Notes: generated by a model not told the origin, from the sequence alone. Positions 1 to 5,604 are shown, counted from the first letter of the stretch. The stretch: 6,425 nucleotides of DNA from Crocinitomicaceae bacterium (GCA_003512365.1 DORI01000152.1:15239-21663); one strand, 5' to 3'. Translations and numbers: made by a program.

Positions 1-455
1 TCAGGAATAAACCAACATTTTTCATTTAACCAATATTCCACACCATTCATTCTCTTTAATTCCAAATACCTATTTCTTGTAAGAAAAATGAGATCTATTC
101 CATTTGAGGAGCAAAAAGATAGTATTTTATTAGAATTTTCATTTAATTCATCACCCCGCACCATTACGGTGAGTGGAATACTAAACTCGACACATAGAAA
201 TGCCGTGGCCAAAATATGATTTGAATAAGCGCCACCAAATGTGACAATACGTTGACATTCGTTTTTATTAGCTGCTAAAACATTGTATTTTAATTTCCTT
301 AGTTTATTACCAGAAATAATTGGATGTATTAAATCATCACGTTTTATAAACAATTCGAAATTTAAATTGTTGAGGGTAAAGTTGAAAGGTTCAACTATCG
401 AATTTTTTAATTTATCCGCTACCCAATTCGAATATGTCTGAAGATCTATCATCAT
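1..455 (-). CDS. ACC deaminase / D-cysteine desulfhydrase family PLP enzyme (N-terminal part, cut by window edge)
   Basis: I translated this by hand: 151 codons run without a stop from the ATG at 455 to the window edge. The family uses pyridoxal phosphate to break down small amino acids in the cytoplasm: ACC to 2-oxobutyrate plus ammonia, or D-cysteine to pyruvate, sulfide and ammonia. Visible motifs are KRDDLIHP (about residues 38-45), GNKLRKLKY (49-57), whose Lys51 fits the lysine that binds PLP, and TFGGAYSNH (72-80), whose Ser-Asn fits the cofactor/substrate loop. The fragment ends in WFIP, where family members usually continue with a glycine-rich phosphate-binding stretch. About half of a roughly 300-residue protein is present. 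The start is either of two adjacent ATGs (455 or 452); the next in-frame Met is deep inside the fold, so the gene truly overlaps the divergent DUF5522 gene. The substrate cannot be decided because the discriminating residues are mostly off the window. Confidence 0.88.
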   Translation of the reverse strand, partial: MMIDLQTYSNWVADKLKNSIVEPFNFTLNNLNFELFIKRDDLIHPIISGNKLRKLKYNVLAANKNECQRIVTFGGAYSNHILATAFLCVEFSIPLTVMVRGDELNENSNKILSFCSSNGIDLIFLTRNRYLELKRMNGVEYWLNEKCWFIP

Positions 456-631
456 TTTCTAAGCGAGGAAACCTCGACAGTGAAGATTACTACATTGGAG
501 AAGAAGGATATATCGTTTTTACAGAAAAATATCATTTAAAAAGAGGTTACTGTTGTAAAAGCGGTTGTAAACATTGTCCTTATGGGTATGATAAAAATAC
601 GCATTCCATTAAAGGTCAAAATACTCAATAA
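434..631 (+). CDS. DUF5522 small cysteine-rich protein
   Basis: This 65-residue protein has the arrangement I associate with DUF5522: an acidic lead-in (LDSEDYY, 14-20), then EEGYIVFTEKYHLKRGYCC, then KSGCKHCPYGYD. Four cysteines (C40, C41, C45, C48) form a compact CC-x3-C-x2-C cluster followed by PYGY, which suggests a small metal-binding or redox site; that is inference, since the family has no established function. The first 13 residues look unconserved, but the ATG at 434 is the only Met, and no in-frame GTG or TTG lies before the domain, so this start is forced. The gene overlaps the 5' end of the minus-strand PLP enzyme by 22 bp, so its promoter must lie inside that gene. At its 3' end it overlaps the convergent acyltransferase by 7 bp. 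No Shine-Dalgarno sequence is visible. Confidence 0.88.
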   Translation: MSEDLSSFSKRGNLDSEDYYIGEEGYIVFTEKYHLKRGYCCKSGCKHCPYGYDKNTHSIKGQNTQ

Positions 632-1167
632 ATACCTTTTTCAGGAAATTTGCCTTTGTATTGAGATAGGATGTCTTTAATTGATTGTATGTCTTTGTCA
701 ACATCACCAGTAGGTATAAATTCTCCATGAAAACCACCAATTTTACGTTCATAGTCCATATAGCAAATATAAATGGGAACATTTGCTTTCTTTGCTATAT
801 AGTAAAATCCCTTTTTCCAATTTGGATTATATGAGCGGGTCCCTTCAGGTGTAAATACTAAGTATAATTCTTGTTCTTCTTTAAAAAAATTCACAGCTGT
901 ATCGGTAATATTTCCTCTTTGTTTTCGATTTACCGGGACACCTCCCATAGCTTTCAACAAATATCCGAAAGGAAAAAAAAACGCCTCTTTTTTAATTAAA
1001 AATTTTCCTTTTATACCATAATAAATGAATGCCAATTTCCCATAAACAAAATCCCAATTTGACGTATGTGGGCCAACTACAATCACACATTTACTCACTC
1101 CTTTCGGATAATTTTTTGCTATTTTCCAACCTCTCAACCAAAAAAGGAATTGTGCTATTTTTTTCAT
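625..1167 (-). CDS. Short PlsC-type acyltransferase (lysophospholipid / 1-acylglycerol-3-phosphate acyltransferase family)
   Basis: Members of this superfamily move an acyl chain from acyl-CoA or acyl-ACP to a glycerolipid or similar acceptor at the inner face of the cytoplasmic membrane. The signature blocks are in order: HTSNWD (residues 34-39, the catalytic H-x4-D), GGVPVNR (75-81, acceptor phosphate binding), FTPEGTRS (105-112, with the conserved E-G-T-R) and VPIYICYMD (130-138, the fourth block). At 180 residues it is shorter than typical PlsC (about 240) and lacks a clear N-terminal membrane helix, though residues 4-14 and 61-75 are hydrophobic enough to touch a membrane. The ATG at 1167 is preferred because MKK precedes a hydrophobic start and a TAACTTTG box ends just four bases upstream. 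The stop overlaps that of the convergent DUF5522 gene, with no terminator between them. The acceptor cannot be named; bacterial ornithine-lipid or lysophospholipid acylation are both possible. Confidence 0.85.
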   Translation of the reverse strand: MKKIAQFLFWLRGWKIAKNYPKGVSKCVIVVGPHTSNWDFVYGKLAFIYYGIKGKFLIKKEAFFFPFGYLLKAMGGVPVNRKQRGNITDTAVNFFKEEQELYLVFTPEGTRSYNPNWKKGFYYIAKKANVPIYICYMDYERKIGGFHGEFIPTGDVDKDIQSIKDILSQYKGKFPEKGIY

Positions 1168-1171
1168 TGAG

Positions 1172-1179
1172 CAAAGTTA
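1172..1179 (-). promoter_or_regulatory. Putative -7 box (TAACTTTG) of the acyltransferase gene
   Basis: The minus strand reads TAACTTTG, an exact match to the Bacteroidota -7 consensus TAnnTTTG, followed by CTCA and then the ATG at 1167. No TTG lies at the usual 17-23 bp distance upstream, so the -33 element is missing or weak. If the box is used, transcription would begin at or next to the start codon, giving a leaderless mRNA. Confidence 0.5.
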
Positions 1180-1195
1180 GAACAGAAGAATCAAT

Positions 1196-1203
1196 TAACT
1201 TTA
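1196..1203 (+). promoter_or_regulatory. Possible -7 box (TAACTTTA) of the 421-residue protein gene
   Basis: TAACTTTA differs from TAnnTTTG only in its last base and lies six bases before the ATG at 1210. It mirrors the box on the other strand: AAAGTTA (1173-1179) and TAACTTT (1196-1202) form a 7-bp inverted repeat. No convincing -33 TTG is present, so this is a weak call based on position and symmetry. Confidence 0.3.
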
Positions 1204-1209
1204 CTTTCC

Positions 1210-2475
1210 ATGAAGAAAGTACGCGAATTAGTTGCTGTCTTAATTTTACTTAGTTTAATAACATTGATTTTTGTTGTAAGAAGTTCAATTACTGAAAATC
1301 AAACAAAAAACACACTAACGACCAAGTTACCTACTTCGACTATCTATTATATTCGATTTGATGCGGTTGATTTTTTTAAGGAGCTGTCTACTGTTGCTCT
1401 TTTTGATGTTAGAGACCAAGAATTTTTTACTCGGTTAAAAGAAAAAATTGATAATCAAAAAGATGAATCCACTGCATGGATGAACATAGGCGTGGATAAT
1501 TTTGCTCCAATCGAGCTTTTGGTTTGTGACATTGACGATAGACCATTTGTTTTTTTACGATTCAAGGTTATCAATCCTGATGATTTTCAGAATTTTGCAA
1601 AGGACATGAACAAACCAACTTTTGTAAAAGAGAATTTCGGTTATATTCCAATTCAATCTATAACTGAAAAAAGTGTAGTGTCGCATATCCTTTCGCAACA
1701 GTTTAACTTTGAATTGGAGTTAAAAAATATTGGAGAACTTTTAATCTTTGAATTTGAAAAAGGATCTCATATCAGCACTCATGCTGTAAATCATGAAGAA
1801 AATGAAATTTCCATCTTATCAACATTATATAAAACTAAAATTTCTCCTCGATTAATTCCTGAAGGAAAAGGAATAGAACTCAGTTGGCAGCCTACTGCTA
1901 CAGAAAAGAAATGGCTTGGAAAAATTGACACATCTTTTCATTCATTTATTTCCTCCATTGATTATATTAGCGCATCTTATTCTGGCTTTAAATTTATAGA
2001 TGACTCTGCCATACCCGGAATTCCGCAAGGTAGCTTGCTACTGTCATTTACTCATCCTGTTTCGATTCCAACTGTACTTTCAAATGTTTCAAGATTTACC
2101 AATTCTGAGTCCATTGAAATTAGAGACAATCAACTAATATTCTCGAATAAGGTGTCGCTATATTGTCATGCTCTTTCGCCGAAAGAAATTGCCTTATCCT
2201 TTTCTTCATCACCGCCAATAATTAAAAAACTGAATATTTCAACAAAGTATTTCGGTGGTTCTCTGAAGGCAATTTTAAACTTTGAGAACCCCGGTTATTA
2301 TCAATATATTATTGACGCAGTTCCTGGTAAAGCAGAGCTTCAACGATTTTTATCATCAACTCGAAAAGTAAATTTCGAAAATTCCAATGATTTTGAGGGT
2401 AAGACTACAATTTCAATTGAAAAACCAAGTGGTTTCTATTCAGGACTACTAAAGCTATTCAGCTTATTTATTTAA
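1210..2475 (+). CDS. Hypothetical protein with N-terminal membrane anchor or signal segment
   Basis: I do not recognise this 421-residue protein. Residues 1-6 are basic (MKKVRE), followed by one hydrophobic stretch at about 7-23 and then Arg24, which looks like a signal anchor or uncleaved signal peptide placing the rest in the periplasm. There is no lipobox cysteine, so it is probably not a lipoprotein. The remaining ~395 residues have no further membrane segment and no catalytic motif I can identify. Alternating hydrophobic stretches rich in Ile, Phe and Ser (for example IYYIRFDAVDFF at 46-57 and GSLLLSFTHPVSIP near 275) suggest a mostly beta or alpha/beta fold. Cysteines are rare. The very C-terminus is hydrophobic (LLKLFSLFI). 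The gene stands alone, divergent from the acyltransferase across 42 bp and followed five bases later by a hairpin terminator. Base composition matches its neighbours, giving no sign of recent transfer. An intact 1.26-kb frame supports a real gene. Confidence 0.85.
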   Translation: MKKVRELVAVLILLSLITLIFVVRSSITENQTKNTLTTKLPTSTIYYIRFDAVDFFKELSTVALFDVRDQEFFTRLKEKIDNQKDESTAWMNIGVDNFAPIELLVCDIDDRPFVFLRFKVINPDDFQNFAKDMNKPTFVKENFGYIPIQSITEKSVVSHILSQQFNFELELKNIGELLIFEFEKGSHISTHAVNHEENEISILSTLYKTKISPRLIPEGKGIELSWQPTATEKKWLGKIDTSFHSFISSIDYISASYSGFKFIDDSAIPGIPQGSLLLSFTHPVSIPTVLSNVSRFTNSESIEIRDNQLIFSNKVSLYCHALSPKEIALSFSSSPPIIKKLNISTKYFGGSLKAILNFENPGYYQYIIDAVPGKAELQRFLSSTRKVNFENSNDFEGKTTISIEKPSGFYSGLLKLFSLFI

Positions 2476-2479
2476 GAAA

Positions 2480-2514
2480 AAGTCGTGCAATTTGTAGCAA
2501 CAGTTGCACGACTT
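2480..2514. terminator. Bidirectional intrinsic terminator between the 421-residue protein gene and glnN
   Basis: A perfect 11-bp inverted repeat (AAGTCGTGCAA at 2480-2490, TTGCACGACTT at 2504-2514) encloses a 13-base loop. The loop itself contains TTG-tag-CAA, so a second small stem is possible. It lies between two convergent genes, 5 bp after one stop and about 20 bp after the other. On the minus strand the stem is followed by a T-rich tail (TTTCTT), making it a good glnN terminator. On the plus strand the tail (CTTGT) is poorer. Confidence 0.85.
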
Positions 2515-2534
2515 CTTGTAGTTGTATGCTATTT

Positions 2535-4721
2535 CTATCTTGTAAATAATAATTCTCTAAATTTAGGTAACGGCCACAATTCATCTTCAACAAGTAGTTC
2601 AAGTTTATCGGCGTGATATCTAATCTCATCAAAATATGATTTAACGTTATCGCAATAAGCCATTGCCTTTTCCTCTGCGTGTTCAATTTTATTTGCAACT
2701 TTTCGCTGTTCTAACATTTTCTCTGCTGCAACTCTCATCTCATTTATATGCAAGGAGATTCGTTCAATTATTTCAATTTGCGCTTTTGCTGCTATTCGTC
2801 CGTTTTTTTCACCTAAAATTTGTAACAAACCTTGAACATTTTGAATAAGCTTATTTTGATATTCAACTGCAGCCGGTGTGAAATAGTTTTGCGTAATATC
2901 TCCCATTAAACGAGATTCAATTTGAATTTTGAGAACATAATTTTCGAACTCGATTTCACGTCTTGCCTCTAATTCTCTTGGAGATAACACGTTCATTTCA
3001 GCGAATAGTTTTTCTACTTTTTTATCGTGCCATACTTTCAATGCACGAGGTGTGTCTTTTAGGTTTGCTAATCCTCTTTTTTCAGCATCTTTTACCCATT
3101 CTTCTCCGTAACCATTACCTTCAAATCGAATCTTTTTAGATTCTTTAATCATTACTTGAAGTTCTTTTAAAATGGCTTCGTCTTTACTTTCTCCTTTATC
3201 AATTCTCTTATCAACTGACTTCTTAAATTCTTTCAACTGTTTAGCCATAATGGTATTTAAAACAATCATAGCTGAACCACAATTCGCAGAAGAACCAACC
3301 GCTCTAAATTCGAATTTATTTCCTGTGAAAGCAAAAGGAGAAGTTCTATTTCTATCGGTATTATCCAACATAATTTGTGGAATTTTACCAATATTTAATT
3401 TCAATTCTGTTTTATCTTGCGGTGTCATTTTTCCGGCCTTAATATTCTTTTCAAGGTCATCAAGAACTGAAGATAATTGCGTGCCAATAAAGGCTGATAT
3501 AATTGCTGGAGGCGCCTCATTAGCTCCTAACCTATGGTCATTACCCGCGGAAGCAATACAAGCGCGAAGTAAATCTGCGTTATCATGAATCGCTTTAATG
3601 GTATTTACAAAAAAAGTCAAAAATTGCAAATTAGTTTTAGGATTTTTTCCTGGTGCAAGTAAATTTACTCCTGTATTTGTGCTCAATGACCAGTTATTGT
3701 GTTTTCCTGACCCATTAACACCTGCGAAAGGTTTCTCGTGAAGTAATACCCTAAAATTATGTTTTCTGGCTATTTTTTCCATTAAATCCATTAACAATAA
3801 ATTATGGTCGTTTGCCAAATTACACTCTTCAAAAATTGGGGCACATTCGAATTGGTTTGGAGCAACTTCATTATGGCGTGTAGTAACAGGGATTCCTAGC
3901 AACAACGCCTCCGTTTCGAAGTCGCGCATGTAGGCAGTAACTCTTTCTGGAATTGAACCAAAATAATGATCCTCTAATTGTTGACCTTTAGCGGGAGCAT
4001 GTCCAAACAAAGCTCGACCTGTCAACATAAGATCTGGTCGCGCATTGAATAAAGCAGAATCTATTAAAAAATATTCTTGTTCCCAACCCAAAGTAGCATT
4101 TACTTTATTTACATTTTTATCGAAATATTGGCAGACCTCAACTGCCGCCTGATCTACAGCGTGTAAGGCTTTTAACAATGGCATTTTATAGTCAAGAGAT
4201 TCACCTGTATAAGAAATAAATATAGTTGGAATACAAAGTGTTTTACCGATTACGAAAGCTGGAGAAGACGGATCCCAAGCCGTATAACCTCTTGCTTCAA
4301 ATGTATTTCGAATTCCACCATTTGGAAATGAAGAAGCGTCTGGCTCTTGTTGCACCAACATATCACCATCAAATCGCTCAATTGCTCTTCCCGGACCAAC
4401 AGGCTTAAAAAATGCATCATGCTTTTCTGCTGTGGCACCGGTTAATGGTTGAAACCAATGGGTGTAATGTGTTGCGCCTTTAGAAATTGCCCAATCTTTC
4501 ATGGCTGAAGCGACTTGGTCTGCTATTTTTCTTTCTAATCGCGTTCCATTTGTCATGCAATCCATCATCAATTTGTATGTGTCAGACGGCAAATACTCTC
4601 GCATTTGTTCCGCATGAAAAACATTTTTGCCAAATAAATCTGAAAGTTTTCCATTAAAATCAATGTGTTTTGGTTCGCGATGTAGAACATCTTGATACGC
4701 TTCTAACCTTTTCGTTGCCAT
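2535..4721 (-). CDS. glnN: Type III glutamine synthetase
   Basis: The enzyme joins ammonia to glutamate using ATP, the entry step of nitrogen assimilation in the cytoplasm. Its 728 residues are the usual length of the GSIII class (about 700-730), far longer than type I enzymes (about 470). It shows an N-terminal GSIII domain (about 1-180, including HYTHWFQPLTG at 85-95), then the catalytic core with WEQEYFLID (213-221, metal-binding glutamates), HNEVAPNQFE (283-292), NGSGKHNNWS (336-345, glutamate/metal binding) and NRTSPFAFTGNKFEFR (458-473, ATP and glutamate contacts). A long helical C-terminal part (about 510-728), rich in Glu and Lys, is typical of the class. All recognisable active-site blocks are intact. 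The start MATKR at 4721 lies 18 bases after a TACCTTTG promoter box; no Shine-Dalgarno is seen. It is transcribed alone, with a hairpin terminator behind it. No PII (glnB) or ammonium transporter gene accompanies it here. Repeats upstream suggest transcriptional control. Confidence 0.97.
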   Translation of the reverse strand: MATKRLEAYQDVLHREPKHIDFNGKLSDLFGKNVFHAEQMREYLPSDTYKLMMDCMTNGTRLERKIADQVASAMKDWAISKGATHYTHWFQPLTGATAEKHDAFFKPVGPGRAIERFDGDMLVQQEPDASSFPNGGIRNTFEARGYTAWDPSSPAFVIGKTLCIPTIFISYTGESLDYKMPLLKALHAVDQAAVEVCQYFDKNVNKVNATLGWEQEYFLIDSALFNARPDLMLTGRALFGHAPAKGQQLEDHYFGSIPERVTAYMRDFETEALLLGIPVTTRHNEVAPNQFECAPIFEECNLANDHNLLLMDLMEKIARKHNFRVLLHEKPFAGVNGSGKHNNWSLSTNTGVNLLAPGKNPKTNLQFLTFFVNTIKAIHDNADLLRACIASAGNDHRLGANEAPPAIISAFIGTQLSSVLDDLEKNIKAGKMTPQDKTELKLNIGKIPQIMLDNTDRNRTSPFAFTGNKFEFRAVGSSANCGSAMIVLNTIMAKQLKEFKKSVDKRIDKGESKDEAILKELQVMIKESKKIRFEGNGYGEEWVKDAEKRGLANLKDTPRALKVWHDKKVEKLFAEMNVLSPRELEARREIEFENYVLKIQIESRLMGDITQNYFTPAAVEYQNKLIQNVQGLLQILGEKNGRIAAKAQIEIIERISLHINEMRVAAEKMLEQRKVANKIEHAEEKAMAYCDNVKSYFDEIRYHADKLELLVEDELWPLPKFRELLFTR

Positions 4722-4739
4722 TTTTAGTATTTTTTTTTA

Positions 4740-4772
4740 CAAAGGTATATTTTTTTCAGGGGGTGATTCCAA
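4740..4772 (-). promoter_or_regulatory. Putative glnN promoter (TTG, 22 bp, TACCTTTG)
   Basis: On the minus strand TTG (4772-4770) is followed after 22 bp by TACCTTTG (4747-4740), matching the Bacteroidota -33/-7 pattern with a spacer at the long end of the accepted range. Transcription would start near 4735, giving a leader of about 13 A-rich bases before the ATG at 4721. The -33 element lies between the arms of the inverted repeat at 4759-4801. Confidence 0.6.
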
Positions 4773-4801
4773 TTTTTTATACTTTTTATACCATTACCCC
4801 C
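4759..4801. repeat. Imperfect inverted repeat upstream of glnN (possible operator)
   Basis: GGGGGTGAT at 4759-4767 faces ATTACCCCC at 4793-4801; the arms match at eight of nine positions and are separated by 25 bp. Runs of five G and five C stand out in this AT-rich gap. The arm centres are 34 bp apart, about three helical turns, and flank the putative -33 element of glnN, so a dimeric regulator could bind here. A role in nitrogen control is inference from position only. Confidence 0.45.
4774..4791 (+). repeat. Tandem 9-bp repeat (TTTTTATAC x2)
   Basis: Two exact, adjacent copies of TTTTTATAC occupy 4774-4782 and 4783-4791, between the arms of the inverted repeat upstream of glnN. The unit is close to one helical turn (9 bp), so both copies would present nearly the same DNA face. 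It may be part of a protein-binding site or simple AT-rich duplication. Confidence 0.6.
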
Positions 4802-4860
4802 TATTTTTTTAACAATTATTTAAAATACTACATAAATGAAGATCTTTTTTTTAAAAATTG

Positions 4861-4868
4861 TAACTTTG
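4861..4868 (+). promoter_or_regulatory. Putative -7 box (TAACTTTG) of the NUDIX gene
   Basis: An exact TAnnTTTG match, TAACTTTG, is followed by AATA and the ATG at 4873. Sequence and spacing (four bases to the start codon) are the same as at the acyltransferase gene. No TTG lies 17-23 bp upstream; the preceding bases are an A/T-rich tract. Use of this box would give a leaderless transcript. Confidence 0.5.
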
Positions 4869-4872
4869 AATA

Positions 4873-5475
4873 ATGTGGAATAGACAAAATCTCATCGCTC
4901 GACTTCAAAAAGAACCCCCAGGTGAGCGTGCCCACATCAATTTTTATCCTTATCGAATTAAAAACAAATTCATCGAGACTGAAATTGACAAAAAATTATC
5001 GGCTGTTGGGATTCATCTTTACCCTGAAAAGGAGAGTATTTTTTTTATCTTAATCAAACGGCCAAACTACAATGGGTATCACTCTGGTCAAATTGCATTT
5101 CCTGGCGGAAAAAAAGATGCTACTGATATTAATTTACTGCAAACAGCTAAAAGAGAAAGCTTCGAAGAATTGAATATTTCTATGAATATTGGGGAACTTA
5201 TTTGCGAACTTACAGCTGTATATATTCCTGTATCTAATTTCTTAGTTCAACCTTTTGTATTCTTGCATCATGAAAAGCCCAACATGATAAAAAATCACGA
5301 AGTAGCGGAAGTGATAGAAATCTCATTAGATGAATTAGTAAATGAAGAAAATTTAGGGGAAATAAATCTTGAAAATATAGGATTATCAAGTGTTCCGGCA
5401 TTTATCTTTGAAAAATGTCAAGTTTGGGGAGCAACAGCTTTAATGCTCAGTGAAATGAAAGAAATGTTGAAATAA
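4873..5475 (+). CDS. NUDIX hydrolase, CoA pyrophosphatase-like
   Basis: This 200-residue protein has the layout of the NudL/PCD1-type CoA pyrophosphatases, which cleave CoA or its derivatives to 3',5'-ADP and 4'-phosphopantetheine. The block IKRPNYNGYHSGQIAFPGGK (about 61-80) corresponds to the family signature just before the Nudix helix. The Nudix box follows, with G79 and the metal-binding core RESFEEL (94-100), so the catalytic REx2EE is intact. The usual Glu after the first glycine is replaced by an Asp-containing stretch (KKDATD), which is normal for the CoA subgroup. The C-terminal VWGATALML (184-192) is also typical of this subgroup. It is cytoplasmic, with no signal or membrane segment. 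The ATG at 4873 is supported by the TAACTTTG box directly upstream. The gene is monocistronic, divergent from glnN and followed by a hairpin. Substrate assignment within the NUDIX superfamily remains a family-based inference. Confidence 0.9.
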   Translation: MWNRQNLIARLQKEPPGERAHINFYPYRIKNKFIETEIDKKLSAVGIHLYPEKESIFFILIKRPNYNGYHSGQIAFPGGKKDATDINLLQTAKRESFEELNISMNIGELICELTAVYIPVSNFLVQPFVFLHHEKPNMIKNHEVAEVIEISLDELVNEENLGEINLENIGLSSVPAFIFEKCQVWGATALMLSEMKEMLK

Positions 5476-5570
5476 ACAAAAAGAGGAACAAACCGTAACT
5501 TGTTCCTCTTTCTGCTAAACCATGCTAAAACTATAAAACTCAAAAACTACAACTATGAAATGTAATTTTC
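5474..5570 (-). ncRNA. Candidate short RNA (about 95 nt) with its own promoter and terminator
   Basis: This minus-strand segment lies between a well-formed promoter (5575-5604) and a 12-bp hairpin with a T-rich tail (5480-5511, tail to about 5474). No gene of normal size fits; the only reading frame at its 5' end codes for 10 residues. The middle holds recurring AGTTTT motifs (TAGTTTTTGAGTTTTATAG and TAGTTTTAG) and two copies of TTTAGC. The 3' end reaches the stop codon of the opposite-strand NUDIX gene, so transcripts could touch that mRNA's 3' end. It could be an independent small RNA, or just the 3' UTR of mnmD with a chance promoter match. I do not recognise an established RNA family. Confidence 0.35.
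5480..5511. terminator. Hairpin terminator between the NUDIX gene and mnmD
   Basis: A perfect 12-bp inverted repeat (AAAGAGGAACAA at 5480-5491, TTGTTCCTCTTT at 5500-5511) encloses an 8-base loop, four bases after the NUDIX stop. On the plus strand the downstream tail (CTGCT) is poor in T. On the minus strand the stem runs into TTTTTGTTTATT, a much better tail. It therefore fits best as the terminator of a minus-strand transcript (mnmD read-through or the short RNA proposed here), and may also stop NUDIX transcription. Confidence 0.8.
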
Positions 5571-5576
5571 ATTACA
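5561..5576. repeat. Small inverted repeat in the mnmD-NUDIX gap
   Basis: TGTAAT (5561-5566) and ATTACA (5571-5576) form a 6-bp stem. On the minus strand the loop is GAAA, a stable GNRA tetraloop. An overlapping alternative pairs ATGAAA (5555-5560) with TTTCAT (5567-5572), so two exclusive structures are possible. The outer base pairs overlap the -7 box, so the first stem forms fully only in RNA read through from mnmD. Confidence 0.4.
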
Positions 5577-5604
5577 AAGATAAGGCATAATTATAGAATA
5601 GCAA
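5575..5604 (-). promoter_or_regulatory. Consensus Bacteroidota promoter in the intergenic region after mnmD
   Basis: The minus strand carries TTG (5604-5602), a 19-bp spacer and TATCTTTG (5582-5575). Both elements match the Bacteroidota consensus and the spacer is near optimal, making this the best complete promoter in the window. It points away from mnmD, starts just beyond that gene's stop codon, and has no ordinary gene downstream before the hairpin at 5480-5511. The expected start of transcription is about 5570. Confidence 0.5.

Noticed and set aside
464..476. CGAGG-aaa-CCTCG hairpin just upstream of the PLP enzyme start
   Set aside because: It is only 5 bp with a 3-base loop and lies in the coding sequence of the DUF5522 gene; too short to separate from chance.
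1029..1253. 74-codon plus-strand frame across the divergent gap
   Set aside because: It is antisense to the acyltransferase N-terminus and overlaps the well-supported start at 1210 in another frame; no family resemblance.
2468..2698. 76-codon minus-strand frame overlapping the end of glnN
   Set aside because: It is another frame of the glnN C-terminal coding region and runs through the terminator hairpin, so it is not a credible gene.
3172..3588. 138-codon open frame on the plus strand
   Set aside because: It lies wholly antisense to the catalytic core of glnN, has no promoter-like box, and its translation is a low-complexity hydrophobic/Ser-rich sequence typical of a shadow frame.
4226..4438. 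Two ~60-codon frames, one on each strand, within glnN
   Set aside because: Both lie inside the conserved glnN coding region in alternative frames, with no independent support.
4670..4873. 67-codon plus-strand frame through the glnN-NUDIX gap
   Set aside because: It starts antisense to glnN and is Phe/Tyr/Thr-rich because it translates an AT-rich regulatory region.
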